Of a stretch of 64,000 nt of DNA, positions 9,051 through 18,016 are shown one piece after another. Under the pieces are notes generated by a model, which was given only the letters and a program-made list of their open reading frames with translations, ran no database searches and was not told the origin of the DNA. The DNA is from G965261775 sp965261775 (GTDB taxonomy: Bacteria > Pseudomonadota > Gammaproteobacteria > Eutrophobiales > Eutrophobiaceae): positions 744,001 to 808,000 of the forward strand of contig OZ253477.1 of the NCBI GenBank assembly GCA_965261775.1, in the 5' to 3' direction. The translations under genes were made by a program, and so were the position numbers. Each line of letters opens with the position of its first letter. The stretch's first letter is position 1.

Positions 9051-9787
9051 TGAAAGCGATTATCCTGGCGGCCGGTATTGGAAAACGTCTCGGCAAACAC
9101 GCCGCAGACCGCCCAAAATCATTGCTGAAGTTTGGAGACAAAAGCTTGTTGCAGCGTCATATTGAAATCCTGCGGGCACACCAAATCAATGCGATCACCA
9201 TCATTGTCGGGTATCACGCGGCGCTGATTAAAGCACACCTTGAAGACTACGGTGCGGAGATAGACTACATCATGAATCCACGTTTCACAGAAGGAAGCGC
9301 TGTCAGTCTGGCGTACGCCCGTGATATGATATTGGACGAAGCTGGATTTATATTGATGGATGCCGATGTGCTCTACGATCGGGCAATGATCCAACGGCTT
9401 CTTGATGCCCCCGCCGAAAACTGTTTTCTACTGGACCGACACTTCATCCCCGGGGATGAGCCGGTTGTCCTCCGCGTTGACGACCGGGGACAAATCATCG
9501 AGTTCAGGAAACAGCCGGGGGAAACAGATTATGCCGTGCAGGGAGAATCGGTGGGTTTTTTCAAATTCAATCGCGTTACGGGCAAGTTGTTGATTGAGTG
9601 CATAGACGGCTATCTCGCCAGGGGAGCAAATGATACACCTTATGAAGAAGCGATACGTGACCTTGTACTGAAACAACCCGAACAGTTTGCCTGGGAAGAT
9701 GTTAGCGGTATCCCCTGGATTGAAATTGACTTCCCCGAAGATGTCGAACGTGCAGAAAAAGAAATATTACCTGAACTTGAACACTAA
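9050..9787 (+). CDS. Stand-alone sugar-phosphate/aminoethylphosphonate nucleotidyltransferase
   Basis: A single NTP-transferase domain of 245 residues. The nucleotide-binding signature is intact: LAAGIGKRLGKHAADRPKSL (residues 6-25), including the Arg after the Gly-rich loop and the Pro-Lys. MDADVLYD (about 103-110) supplies the metal-binding Asp, and IDFPEDVERAE is the usual C-terminal motif. The domain resembles LicC/PntC-type cytidylyltransferases. Because it starts one base inside the pgi stop and precedes PEP mutase by 14 bases, the likely job is making CMP-aminoethylphosphonate or a similar activated headgroup (inference). A nucleotide-sugar product is the alternative. It complements the partly degenerate domain fused to the next gene. 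Confidence 0.75.
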   Translation: MKAIILAAGIGKRLGKHAADRPKSLLKFGDKSLLQRHIEILRAHQINAITIIVGYHAALIKAHLEDYGAEIDYIMNPRFTEGSAVSLAYARDMILDEAGFILMDADVLYDRAMIQRLLDAPAENCFLLDRHFIPGDEPVVLRVDDRGQIIEFRKQPGETDYAVQGESVGFFKFNRVTGKLLIECIDGYLARGANDTPYEEAIRDLVLKQPEQFAWEDVSGIPWIEIDFPEDVERAEKEILPELEH

Positions 9788-9801
9788 GATCGTTCCTGTA
9801 A

Positions 9802-11424
9802 ATGTCTACTGTCAGTAAATGCAAACAACTCCGTTCATTGCTTGAATCAAATGAGTTGGAATTCATTCTGGAGGCCCATAACGGGATCTCTGCCAGTATT
9901 GTGGAACGCACCGGTTTCAAAGGTATCTGGGGCAGCGGCCTGGCGATATCGGCGCAATTCGGCGTGCGCGACAGTAATGAGGCAAGCTGGTCACAGGTCG
10001 TCGATATGCTCGAATTTATGTCGGACGCCACCACCATACCCATCCTGCTGGACGGTGATACCGGTTACGGCAATTTCAATAATCTGCGACGTCTGGTAAA
10101 AAAACTGGAACAGCGTGATATTGCCGGGGTCTGTATCGAAGACAAACAGTTTCCCAAAACGAACAGTTTCATCAACAGCCGCAAGCAACCGCTGGCCGAT
10201 ATTGATGAATTTTGCGGCAAGATCAAGGCGGGAAAAGACAGTCAGAGCGATGATGACTTTTGTATTATCGCCCGGATCGAGGCGTTGATCGCTGGCTGGG
10301 GCATGGCCGAAGCCGTGCGGCGCGCCGAGGCCTACCATGGGGCTGGCGCGGACGGCATTCTCATCCACAGTCAACTTTCAAGACCGGACGAGGTACTCCT
10401 TTTCGCACAGGAATGGGCCGGTCGTTCCCCGTTGCTGATTATCCCCACCAAGTATTACAGCACCCCGACAGACGCCTTTCGCAAACACCCGATCAGTTTG
10501 GTGATCTGGGCCAATCAGATGCTCCGCTCGGCCGTTGCCGTCATGGAAAAAACCAGCAGGGCAATATTCGCATCCGAATCACTGGTTGATATTGAAGATA
10601 AAATCGCCAGCATTAATCATATTTTTGATTTACAGGGTGTGGATGAACTAGACCGCGCCCAACAGCTTTACCTCAACAAACAGACCGACATCCAGGCCGT
10701 CATCCTTGCTGCCGGCCGTGGCAGCGCCCTGCATGAACTCACCCATGATCGGCCTAAGGCCATGATCAGTATCGGCGGCAAAACCCTGCTGGATCGATTG
10801 ATGCGCGGGCTGAACCGGGTCGGGATTAACAAATTGACCGTTATCGCCGGTTACAAGGCAGAAGTGATTAATATGCCGGGCATTAACAAGTGCATCAACG
10901 CGGATTACGATAAGGGAGACGAATTGAAGACGTTGCTTTGTGCACAGGATCAGTTCAGCGATGAGATGCTGATCCTCTACAGTGATCTACTGTTCCGGGA
11001 ATACATTCTGAGAGACCTGATTGAAACGAACGGCGAAATCGTCGTGGTCGTCGATTCCGCTCTGGATAATCTCAATATTACCGGTGCGCCTGACTACGCC
11101 TACTGCAACAAAAACGACGACCGTTCACCCTTTACGCCGGATATACAACTGACCCGGCTTTCGTCGCACATTGACGCGCCCGATAAAAAGCCATCGGGCT
11201 ACTGGATTGGAATGATACGCGTCCGCAAACAGGGGCGCCGGTGGATTGATGCGGCACTGGATGAATTGAAAGAGACGAAAAATTTTAATCAACTGACCCT
11301 GCCTGACCTGTTAAATCACCTCATAAAAAAGAGGAAACCGGTTAATGTGCATTACATTGACGGTCGCTGGCTGGATGTTAATTCCCTTGACGATATTGAT
11401 CGTGCCGGTAATTTCATACAGTAA
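9802..11424 (+). CDS. aepX: Phosphoenolpyruvate mutase fused to a nucleotidyltransferase domain
   Basis: The 540-residue protein has two domains. Residues 1-285 are a PEP mutase of the isocitrate-lyase superfamily: LLDGDTGYGNFNN (82-94) holds the Mg-binding Asp residues and EDKQFPKTNS (113-122) is the diagnostic EDK-x5-NS motif that separates true mutases from phosphonate hydrolases. It makes the C-P bond by converting phosphoenolpyruvate to phosphonopyruvate. Residues about 297-540 are an NTP-transferase domain, but its signature reads LAAGRGSALHELTHDRPKAM, with Ala where Arg normally follows the Gly loop; the Lys is kept. The order mutase, decarboxylase, transaminase downstream defines a 2-aminoethylphosphonate pathway. 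The fused domain probably activates the product, or is a weakened or structural copy. Confidence 0.93.
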   Translation: MSTVSKCKQLRSLLESNELEFILEAHNGISASIVERTGFKGIWGSGLAISAQFGVRDSNEASWSQVVDMLEFMSDATTIPILLDGDTGYGNFNNLRRLVKKLEQRDIAGVCIEDKQFPKTNSFINSRKQPLADIDEFCGKIKAGKDSQSDDDFCIIARIEALIAGWGMAEAVRRAEAYHGAGADGILIHSQLSRPDEVLLFAQEWAGRSPLLIIPTKYYSTPTDAFRKHPISLVIWANQMLRSAVAVMEKTSRAIFASESLVDIEDKIASINHIFDLQGVDELDRAQQLYLNKQTDIQAVILAAGRGSALHELTHDRPKAMISIGGKTLLDRLMRGLNRVGINKLTVIAGYKAEVINMPGINKCINADYDKGDELKTLLCAQDQFSDEMLILYSDLLFREYILRDLIETNGEIVVVVDSALDNLNITGAPDYAYCNKNDDRSPFTPDIQLTRLSSHIDAPDKKPSGYWIGMIRVRKQGRRWIDAALDELKETKNFNQLTLPDLLNHLIKKRKPVNVHYIDGRWLDVNSLDDIDRAGNFIQ

Positions 11425-11435
11425 AGGATATCCCG

Positions 11436-12605
11436 ATGATCAACGCGAACGAATTTGTGGAAGTCGCCCGTCAATTTGGCTTTACGCGCTATACCGGCGT
11501 CCCCTGCTCTTTTCTGACACCGTTTATCAATTATGTCATCAACGACGACTCACTTGAGTATGTCTCCGCCCCTAATGAAGGCGACGCACTGGCCGCGGCC
11601 GCCGGCGCCGCCATCGGCGGTCAGCCTTCTGTCGTCATGATGCAGAACTCGGGGCTCGGCAATGCCGTCAGCCCGCTTACATCATTGGCCCACGTCTTCC
11701 GTATTCCGTTTCTAATCATCACGACTCATCGCGGTCAACCGGGAGTTAAAGACGAACCCCAGCATGAATTGATGGGGCAAATCACCGCGCAATTATTTGA
11801 TATCATGCGCGTACCCCGGGAAAACTTCCCCCGACAGGCAAAACAAATTGCACCCGCCTTGCAACGCGCCGCCGCCTATATGCAAAAAGAAAAACGACCT
11901 TACGCCTTTATCATGCAGAAGGACACGATCGCCCCCGAAGTGCTGCGAAAAAACCCGATAAGGGACCTGTCACAACGTCAGACAGAGGTTCGTTTTATCC
12001 ACGATCCCAAAGCCGAACCACCGAGCCGACATGACGCCCTGCAACGCATTGTTCAACATACGTCGGCAAGTGATACGCTCCTGATCGCCACCACGGGTTT
12101 CACCGGGCGCGAGCTCTTTGCAATCAATGATCGCAACAATCATTTCTATATGGTCGGCTCCATGGGCTGCGCTTCATCGCTGGGGCTCGGCATCGCTCTG
12201 GCCAGGCCGGATTTGAGAATAGTCGTCATTGATGGTGACGGCGCCGGATTAATGCGCATGGGCAACTTTACCATGCTGGGCAGTTACGCAAACGGTAACC
12301 TTATCCATATTCTGCTGGATAACGAAGCGCATGACTCCACCGGTGCCCAGGCGACCGTGGCAGGAAATGTCGACTTCGTCGGGATCGCAAAGGCCAGCGG
12401 CTACAGCGCGAGCCTGGGCGGCAATACAACCGGGCTGATTGATAAAATATTCGCTTTGCCCGCGCATAACGGCCCTGTCTTCGGTCATTTACGGATTCGT
12501 TGTGGCACAATGGAAAAATTGCCGCGACCGGATATCGGCCCCGCCGAGGTGCTAACGCGTCTGATGAAACACATTGACAGCCGCTTCGGAGGGAAACACG
12601 GATGA
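11436..12605 (+). CDS. aepY: Phosphonopyruvate decarboxylase
   Basis: This 389-residue thiamine-diphosphate enzyme converts phosphonopyruvate to phosphonoacetaldehyde, the irreversible step that pulls the unfavourable mutase reaction forward. The N-terminal pyrimidine-binding domain contains YTGVPCSFLTPFIN and the catalytic Glu in SAPNEGDALAAAAG. The C-terminal cofactor domain has VIDGDGAGLMRMG followed by LDNEAHDSTGAQ, the GDG-N motif and the AHDSTG sequence characteristic of this subfamily. It begins 11 bases after the mutase gene, with AAAGGA upstream of its ATG, and its end overlaps the transaminase start by 4 bases (ATGA). A general acetolactate-synthase-like role is unlikely given length and neighbours. 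Confidence 0.94.
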   Translation: MINANEFVEVARQFGFTRYTGVPCSFLTPFINYVINDDSLEYVSAPNEGDALAAAAGAAIGGQPSVVMMQNSGLGNAVSPLTSLAHVFRIPFLIITTHRGQPGVKDEPQHELMGQITAQLFDIMRVPRENFPRQAKQIAPALQRAAAYMQKEKRPYAFIMQKDTIAPEVLRKNPIRDLSQRQTEVRFIHDPKAEPPSRHDALQRIVQHTSASDTLLIATTGFTGRELFAINDRNNHFYMVGSMGCASSLGLGIALARPDLRIVVIDGDGAGLMRMGNFTMLGSYANGNLIHILLDNEAHDSTGAQATVAGNVDFVGIAKASGYSASLGGNTTGLIDKIFALPAHNGPVFGHLRIRCGTMEKLPRPDIGPAEVLTRLMKHIDSRFGGKHG

Positions 12606-13699
12606 CCATACTGCTCAACCCCGGACCGGTGCTGTTAAGTGAGCGTGTCCGACACGCTTTGTTAAAACCCGATCTTTGTCACCGCGAGCCGGAGTTTTCC
12701 GAATTGCAAAACGGGATCAAAAACAAATTGCTGGACGTCTATCAACTGGCACACGAGGAATGGGCTGCCGTGTTACTGACCGGCTCCGGCACCGCCGGAA
12801 TGGAAGCGATGCTGACCAGCCTTGTCCCCCGGGGCAGGCGGATACTGATTATCGAAAATGGCACCTATGGCGAACGCCTGGGTAAAATTGCCCGCTCGCA
12901 TAATATTGATTACATCACCCTGCGTCACGACTGGGGAGAGACCATCGATCCGGGCAGACTTGAAAACGCATTGCGGGATCAGACAACGCTCGCGTACGTT
13001 GCCGTGGTTCACCATGAAACCACGACCGGCCTCCTGAATGATATTGAATCGCTTGCCGTACTGTGTAAAAAATACGGCAATATCCCGATACTGCTGGACG
13101 CTATCAGCAGTTTTGGGGCGGAAGAAATAAAGTTTGCCGACTGGAATATCGCCGCCTGCACAGCGTCAACGAACAAGTGCCTGCACGGTTCCCCTGGCGC
13201 CGCTTTTACACTTGTCAGGCGAACGACTATGGCACAAATGCCCGAAGCTCCGCCTCAAACGTTTTATCTGGATCTCGGCGCCAATCTGGCGGCGCAGGAC
13301 ACCGGGGACTCTCTGTTCACCCCGTCGGTACATGTTTTTTACGCGCTGGATGAGGCGCTGGATGAATTGAGTGATCGGGGGGGCTGGCGTGGACGCCGAC
13401 GGCAGTACCGCACGCTGATGAACATTGTGCGGAGCGGATTACAACACCTTGGCCTCACACTCTGGCTGGCGGAGGAAGACTGCTCCTGCGTATTGAACGC
13501 CTTTCACCTGCCCGACGGGCTTACTTACAATACATTGCACGACCAACTCAAGTCGGCGGGATTTGTCATCTATGCCGGTCAGGGAAATCTGGAAAAATCA
13601 ATATTCAGAATTTCCTGCATGGGAAAAATCACAAGCGCCGACATGAAACGCTTTGTTGATGAAATGGAGAAAATTGTGCCTGCCGGCCATCGTCGGTAA
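12602..13699 (+). CDS. aepZ: 2-Aminoethylphosphonate transaminase (biosynthetic direction)
   Basis: A 365-residue class V (fold type I) PLP aminotransferase. LLNPGPVLLSERVRHAL (4-20) is the typical PhnW/alanine-glyoxylate aminotransferase N terminus; GSGTAGMEAML binds cofactor phosphate; HHETTTGLLND carries substrate and cofactor contacts; and STNKCLHGSPG contains the Schiff-base Lys. Together with the mutase and decarboxylase it completes phosphoenolpyruvate to 2-aminoethylphosphonate. In catabolic loci the same family works in reverse beside phosphonatase, but no phnX gene is present, so synthesis is the better reading. The gene ends the operon; about 200 bases separate it from pyrG, with no clear terminator. 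Confidence 0.9.
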   Translation: MTILLNPGPVLLSERVRHALLKPDLCHREPEFSELQNGIKNKLLDVYQLAHEEWAAVLLTGSGTAGMEAMLTSLVPRGRRILIIENGTYGERLGKIARSHNIDYITLRHDWGETIDPGRLENALRDQTTLAYVAVVHHETTTGLLNDIESLAVLCKKYGNIPILLDAISSFGAEEIKFADWNIAACTASTNKCLHGSPGAAFTLVRRTTMAQMPEAPPQTFYLDLGANLAAQDTGDSLFTPSVHVFYALDEALDELSDRGGWRGRRRQYRTLMNIVRSGLQHLGLTLWLAEEDCSCVLNAFHLPDGLTYNTLHDQLKSAGFVIYAGQGNLEKSIFRISCMGKITSADMKRFVDEMEKIVPAGHRR

Positions 13700-13897
13700 A
13701 CCGTCGCCACACAAAAAGCGGTCATTTCTGAAAAATGCTTTCGCGGAAACTAACGAAATAAAGGCAGGGTATCCTTATTGCCAATCTGATATCATACCCA
13801 TAATAGATATGGCACCCGGACGGATTTTTTACCTCAAACAAAACCGGTTTATATCATTGAAATAACAGTGTTCTCCTAAATTTTCTATGTCTGGAAT

Positions 13898-15562
13898 ATG
13901 ACCATGACCTGCTATATATTTATCACTGGAGGGGTGGTTTCTTCCCTGGGGAAGGGAATTGCCTCCGCGTCGCTGGGCGCTATTCTGGAGGCGCGCGGAC
14001 TGAAAGTCTCCCTGCTCAAGCTGGACCCCTATATCAATGTCGACCCCGGGACCATGAATCCTTTTCAACACGGTGAAGTATATGTGACCGAGGATGGCGC
14101 GGAGACCGATCTTGATTTGGGACATTACGAGCGCTTTGTGCGTACAACGATGAGTAAACGTAATAATTATACCGCCGGTCGCATCTATCAGGAAGTCATT
14201 CAAAAAGAACGCCGCGGCGATTATCTGGGGACGACAGTTCAGGTTATTCCGCATATTACCGACGAAATCAAGCATTGTATAAGAGCAGGCATCGGTAACG
14301 CCGATATCGGTATGGTTGAGATTGGCGGGACTGTGGGCGATATTGAATCGCAGCCTTTTCTTGAAGCTATTCGCCAAATGCGGGTAGAACTGGGCGCCGC
14401 ACATACCCTGTTCATACATTTGACCCTGGTCCCATATATTGGCGCCGTCGGTGAACTCAAGACCAAACCGACACAGCACTCGGTCAAGGAATTGCGTTCT
14501 ATCGGCATACAGCCGGATTGTCTGTTATGCAGAACAGACCGGTTTCTCCCTGAAAACGAGCGTAAAAAAATAGCGCTGTTCACCAATGTGGAGAAGTCCG
14601 CCATTATTTCCGCCATTGATATTGATAATATATACAAGATCCCGAAACTGCTGCATGAACAGGGGCTGGATAATCTCGTTGCGGAGAAATTCGGACTGGA
14701 TGCGACCAAGGCCGACCTGGGCGAATGGGACAGGATCGTTGAGGCACTTGATGATCCCCGCGATGTGGTTGATATTGCTATTACCGGTAAATATATGGAA
14801 CTGGCCGATTCGTATAAATCGTTACTGGAAGCACTAAATCATGCCGGGATACAGAACCGCCTGCGGGTCAACGTGCATTACGTTGACGCGGAAAAAATTG
14901 AAAAAAACGGGACGCTCAACCTGCAGGACATGGATGCGATCCTGGTGCCGGGCGGCTTCGGTGCCCGCGGGATTGACGGCAAGATAGCTGTCGCCCGCCT
15001 GGCCAGGGAAAACAGGATACCTTATCTGGGCATTTGTCTGGGGATGCAGATCGCCGTCATAGAGATCGCAAGAAACCTCGCCGGGTTGAAAGACGCAAAC
15101 AGCACCGAATTTGATCGGGAGACGGCGCACCCGGTGATCGCACTGATAACGGAATGGCGCGAGGCCTCCGGCAAGATTGAGCAACGCAATATGGAGTCTG
15201 ATCTGGGGGGAACAATGCGTCTGGGAGGACAGATGTGCCATTTGCAGGAAGGCTCTTTGTCAGGAAAACTCTATGGCAAAGATGAAATTATTGAGCGACA
15301 TCGACATCGTTATGAATTCAATAATCGTTATCAGCGACAACTGGAAGCAGTCGGTCTGCACATAGCCGGTCGTTCTTTTGACAGAAAGCTGGTGGAGATC
15401 ATTGAAATACCCGATCATCCCTGGTTTGTCGCCTGTCAGTTTCATCCTGAATTTACCTCAACGCCGCGCGATGGTCATCCTTTGTTTTCCGGTTTTATCC
15501 GCGCCGCTGAAAAGTACAAATCTGCCAAAAACAAACAGGTTGCCAAAAATGCGGCTATGTGA
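13898..15562 (+). CDS. pyrG: CTP synthase
   Basis: The 554-residue enzyme aminates UTP to CTP using glutamine. The N-terminal synthetase domain begins YIFITGGVVSSLGKGIASAS (P-loop) and includes DPGTMNPFQHGEVYVTEDG for Mg and UTP. The C-terminal class I glutaminase domain has the nucleophile Cys in YLGICLGMQIAV (about residue 383) and the His/Glu pair in CQFHPEFTSTP. A second ATG at 13904 (MTCYIF) is an equally plausible start. The last codons overlap kdsA by 14 bases. CTP is the substrate of the nucleotidyltransferases encoded just upstream and of IspD downstream, although pyrG is essential and ubiquitous, so this proximity may be incidental. Confidence 0.98.
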   Translation: MTMTCYIFITGGVVSSLGKGIASASLGAILEARGLKVSLLKLDPYINVDPGTMNPFQHGEVYVTEDGAETDLDLGHYERFVRTTMSKRNNYTAGRIYQEVIQKERRGDYLGTTVQVIPHITDEIKHCIRAGIGNADIGMVEIGGTVGDIESQPFLEAIRQMRVELGAAHTLFIHLTLVPYIGAVGELKTKPTQHSVKELRSIGIQPDCLLCRTDRFLPENERKKIALFTNVEKSAIISAIDIDNIYKIPKLLHEQGLDNLVAEKFGLDATKADLGEWDRIVEALDDPRDVVDIAITGKYMELADSYKSLLEALNHAGIQNRLRVNVHYVDAEKIEKNGTLNLQDMDAILVPGGFGARGIDGKIAVARLARENRIPYLGICLGMQIAVIEIARNLAGLKDANSTEFDRETAHPVIALITEWREASGKIEQRNMESDLGGTMRLGGQMCHLQEGSLSGKLYGKDEIIERHRHRYEFNNRYQRQLEAVGLHIAGRSFDRKLVEIIEIPDHPWFVACQFHPEFTSTPRDGHPLFSGFIRAAEKYKSAKNKQVAKNAAM

Positions 15563-16364
15563 TTTTGACGTCGGGGCGGAGAAGCCGTTTTTTCTAATCG
15601 CCGGGCCTTGTGTCATTGAGAGCCGGCAGTCGGCCATAGACACGGCCGGATATCTGAAAGAACTCACTGCGGAATTGGGCATCCCCTTCATTTATAAATC
15701 ATCGTTTGACAAGGCCAACCGAAGCCGACATGACAGTTACCGCGGACCGGGCATTAAAACAGGTCTGAAAATCCTCGCCGAAATCAAAGAAACGATAAAT
15801 ATTCCGGTGTTGACAGATATACATGAAGATACCCCGTTAGATGAAGTCAGCGCTGTGGTCGATGTGTTGCAGACCCCGGCATTTCTTTGTCGACAGACAA
15901 ACTATATCCAGTCCGTCGCCGCCACCGGCCTGCCTGTCAATATCAAGAAAGGCCAGTTTCTATCGCCCTGGGATATGCGTAATGTCGTCGACAAGGCGCG
16001 CGCCGTTGGTAATGACAGAATTATGGTATGTGAACGGGGCGTGTCTTTCGGCTATAATTATCTTGTTTCGGACATGCGTTCTCTGATCGTGATGCGGGAA
16101 ACGGCGGCGCCGGTTGTCTTTGACGCAACTCATTCAGTGCAGATGCCGGGCGCGGGCGAAGGTGGGCGCGTATCGGGAGGTCAGCGCGAGTTTGTCCCGG
16201 CACTGGCACGCGCTGCGGTTGCTGTGGGTATTTCGGGTTTATTTATGGAAACGCATCCGAATCCCGGGCAGGCCTTGAGCGATGGAGCAAATTCATGGCC
16301 ATTGCATAAGATGCGGGACTTGCTGGAAATATTAAAAACAATTGATGACAGGATAAAAAAATGA
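15549..16364 (+). CDS. kdsA: 3-Deoxy-D-manno-octulosonate 8-phosphate synthase
   Basis: KdsA condenses phosphoenolpyruvate with arabinose 5-phosphate to make KDO 8-phosphate for the lipopolysaccharide inner core. The 271-residue protein shows FFLIAGPCVIESRQSA (15-30), the substrate loop SSFDKANRS, TDIHEDTP and the C-terminal METHPNPGQALSDGAN. The start at 15549 (MRLCDFDVG) is preferred over the longer open frame upstream because the KdsA family begins at this point and the extension would lie inside pyrG. Overlap with pyrG by 14 bases suggests coupled translation. Presence of kdsA implies a Gram-negative cell with lipopolysaccharide. The order pyrG-kdsA-eno is shared with pseudomonads. Confidence 0.96.
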   Translation: MRLCDFDVGAEKPFFLIAGPCVIESRQSAIDTAGYLKELTAELGIPFIYKSSFDKANRSRHDSYRGPGIKTGLKILAEIKETINIPVLTDIHEDTPLDEVSAVVDVLQTPAFLCRQTNYIQSVAATGLPVNIKKGQFLSPWDMRNVVDKARAVGNDRIMVCERGVSFGYNYLVSDMRSLIVMRETAAPVVFDATHSVQMPGAGEGGRVSGGQREFVPALARAAVAVGISGLFMETHPNPGQALSDGANSWPLHKMRDLLEILKTIDDRIKK

Positions 16365-16398
16365 TGGTGCTGTTTATTTTCTATGTTCGGAGCAGACC

Positions 16399-17685
16399 GT
16401 GTCGGTAATTGACAGGATTGTTGCCCGCGAAGTCCTCGATTCAAGAGGCAATCCGACTATTGAAGCCTCGGTTTACACTTGTGGTGGGGCAGGCGGTACA
16501 GCTATCGTCCCGTCCGGCGCTTCCACTGGCGCGCTCGAAGCACTGGAATTGCGCGATGGTGATATGAAGCGGTATCTTGGCAAAGGGGTGTTGACAGCGA
16601 TCCGCAATATCCATGAAAAGATTGCCCCGGCACTGGCGGGCAGGGAAGTTTCTGAACAGGCCGCAATTGACCAAATCATGATCGAACTTGACGGCACACC
16701 GAACAAGCGCGAGCTGGGCGCAAATGCAATACTGGCAGTGTCGTTGGCGGCGGCCCATGCCGCTGCGAATGAAAAAGGGCATCCGCTTTACGCCTGTCTT
16801 GGCGCAGATACTCCACTGCAGATGCCGGTGCCTATGATGAATATCATAAACGGTGGCGCGCATGCCGATAATAATATTGATTTTCAGGAATTTATGATCC
16901 TGCCTGTTAACGCGAAAAGTATGCGTGAGGCCGTGCGCTACGGGACGGAAATTTTTCATGCCCTGAAATCAATTTTATCCAGACGCGGTCTTACCACGAC
17001 AGTCGGAGACGAGGGCGGTTTCGCGCCAAATCTCTCCACGAATGAGGAGGCGATACAGATCATTCTGGAAGCGATCGAGACCGCCGGGTATAAAGCGGGC
17101 AGCGATATTATGCTGGGGCTGGATGTGGCCAGTTCCGAGTTTTACCAGGATGGTGTCTACACCCTCAAATCGGAAAACAGGCGCCTTGATGCGGGGGAAT
17201 TTCTGGATTATCTAGGCACCTGGGTTGAACAATATCCCATTATTACCGTGGAAGACGCGATGGCAGAAAATGACTGGGACGGCTGGAAATTATTGACAGA
17301 CAGATTAGGCGACCATGTCCAGTTGGTGGGGGATGATTTATTTGTCACCAATACCGCGATCCTGCAGAAAGGCATTGACAAGGGAATAGCCAACTCGATT
17401 TTAATAAAAGTGAATCAGATTGGCTCATTAACCGAAACGCTGGCGGCGATTGAAATGGCGAAGAAAAATGGTTACACGGCGGTGATATCCCATCGTTCGG
17501 GCGAAACGGAGGATACCACGATTGCCGATCTGGCCGTCGCCACTTCTGTCGGGCAAATTAAAACGGGCTCCCTGTCGCGTTCGGAACGCGTTGCCAAATA
17601 TAATCGTCTGATGAAAATAGAAGATCGGTTGGGCGCCAGCGCCGTATATCCTGGCCTACAGGCGTTCTGTAATTTGCAATCATGA
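16399..17685 (+). CDS. eno: Enolase
   Basis: Enolase interconverts 2-phosphoglycerate and phosphoenolpyruvate and, in many proteobacteria, also sits in the RNA degradosome. The 428-residue sequence contains AREVLDSRGNPTIEAS near the start, SGASTGALEALELRD (loop 1), GDDLFVTN, the signature ILIKVNQIGSLTETL and SHRSGETEDTTIADLAV. Start is GTG at 16399; no in-frame ATG gives a proper N terminus. It lies 34 bases after kdsA and 31 bases before ftsB. Its product PEP feeds both KdsA and the PEP mutase encoded in this same region. Confidence 0.98.
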   Translation: MSVIDRIVAREVLDSRGNPTIEASVYTCGGAGGTAIVPSGASTGALEALELRDGDMKRYLGKGVLTAIRNIHEKIAPALAGREVSEQAAIDQIMIELDGTPNKRELGANAILAVSLAAAHAAANEKGHPLYACLGADTPLQMPVPMMNIINGGAHADNNIDFQEFMILPVNAKSMREAVRYGTEIFHALKSILSRRGLTTTVGDEGGFAPNLSTNEEAIQIILEAIETAGYKAGSDIMLGLDVASSEFYQDGVYTLKSENRRLDAGEFLDYLGTWVEQYPIITVEDAMAENDWDGWKLLTDRLGDHVQLVGDDLFVTNTAILQKGIDKGIANSILIKVNQIGSLTETLAAIEMAKKNGYTAVISHRSGETEDTTIADLAVATSVGQIKTGSLSRSERVAKYNRLMKIEDRLGASAVYPGLQAFCNLQS

Positions 17686-17716
17686 ACTTATTCGGTTTAT
17701 CTTCAATACCGTTGAG

Positions 17717-18016
17717 ATGAGACTCAGTATATTGATATCTGTTATGTTGCTGACATTGCTACAGTATCGTCTGTGGGTCGGCAATGGCAGTATGGCCGAG
17801 GGGCACCAGCTTAAGGAACAAATAGCCCGGATGCAACAGCAAAATCAGGTGCTCAGGGAGCGCAATCTTTCTTTGGCGGCGGAAGTGATTGATTTAAAGC
17901 AAGGGAAGGAGGCGATAGAAGAACGCGCCCGAAGCGAACTGGGCATGGTCGGACATGATGAAGTGTTTTATCAGATTGTTGATCATTTCGACTCGCCGCT
18001 GCCAGCAAACTTATAA
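17717..18016 (+). CDS. ftsB: Cell division protein FtsB
   Basis: A small bitopic inner-membrane protein that joins FtsL and FtsQ in the divisome and helps activate septal peptidoglycan synthesis. The 99 residues comprise an N-terminal membrane helix (about 3-20), a coiled coil (about 28-70, with LKEQIARMQQQNQVLRERN) and the family C-terminal motif ERARSELGMV followed by DEVFYQIV. Location directly after eno and before ispD is the conserved gammaproteobacterial position. The stop overlaps the ispD start by one base (TAATG). Confidence 0.94.
   Translation: MRLSILISVMLLTLLQYRLWVGNGSMAEGHQLKEQIARMQQQNQVLRERNLSLAAEVIDLKQGKEAIEERARSELGMVGHDEVFYQIVDHFDSPLPANL

Noticed and set aside
13829..14479. 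216-codon minus-strand frame
   Set aside because: Antisense to pyrG, which has intact family motifs throughout.
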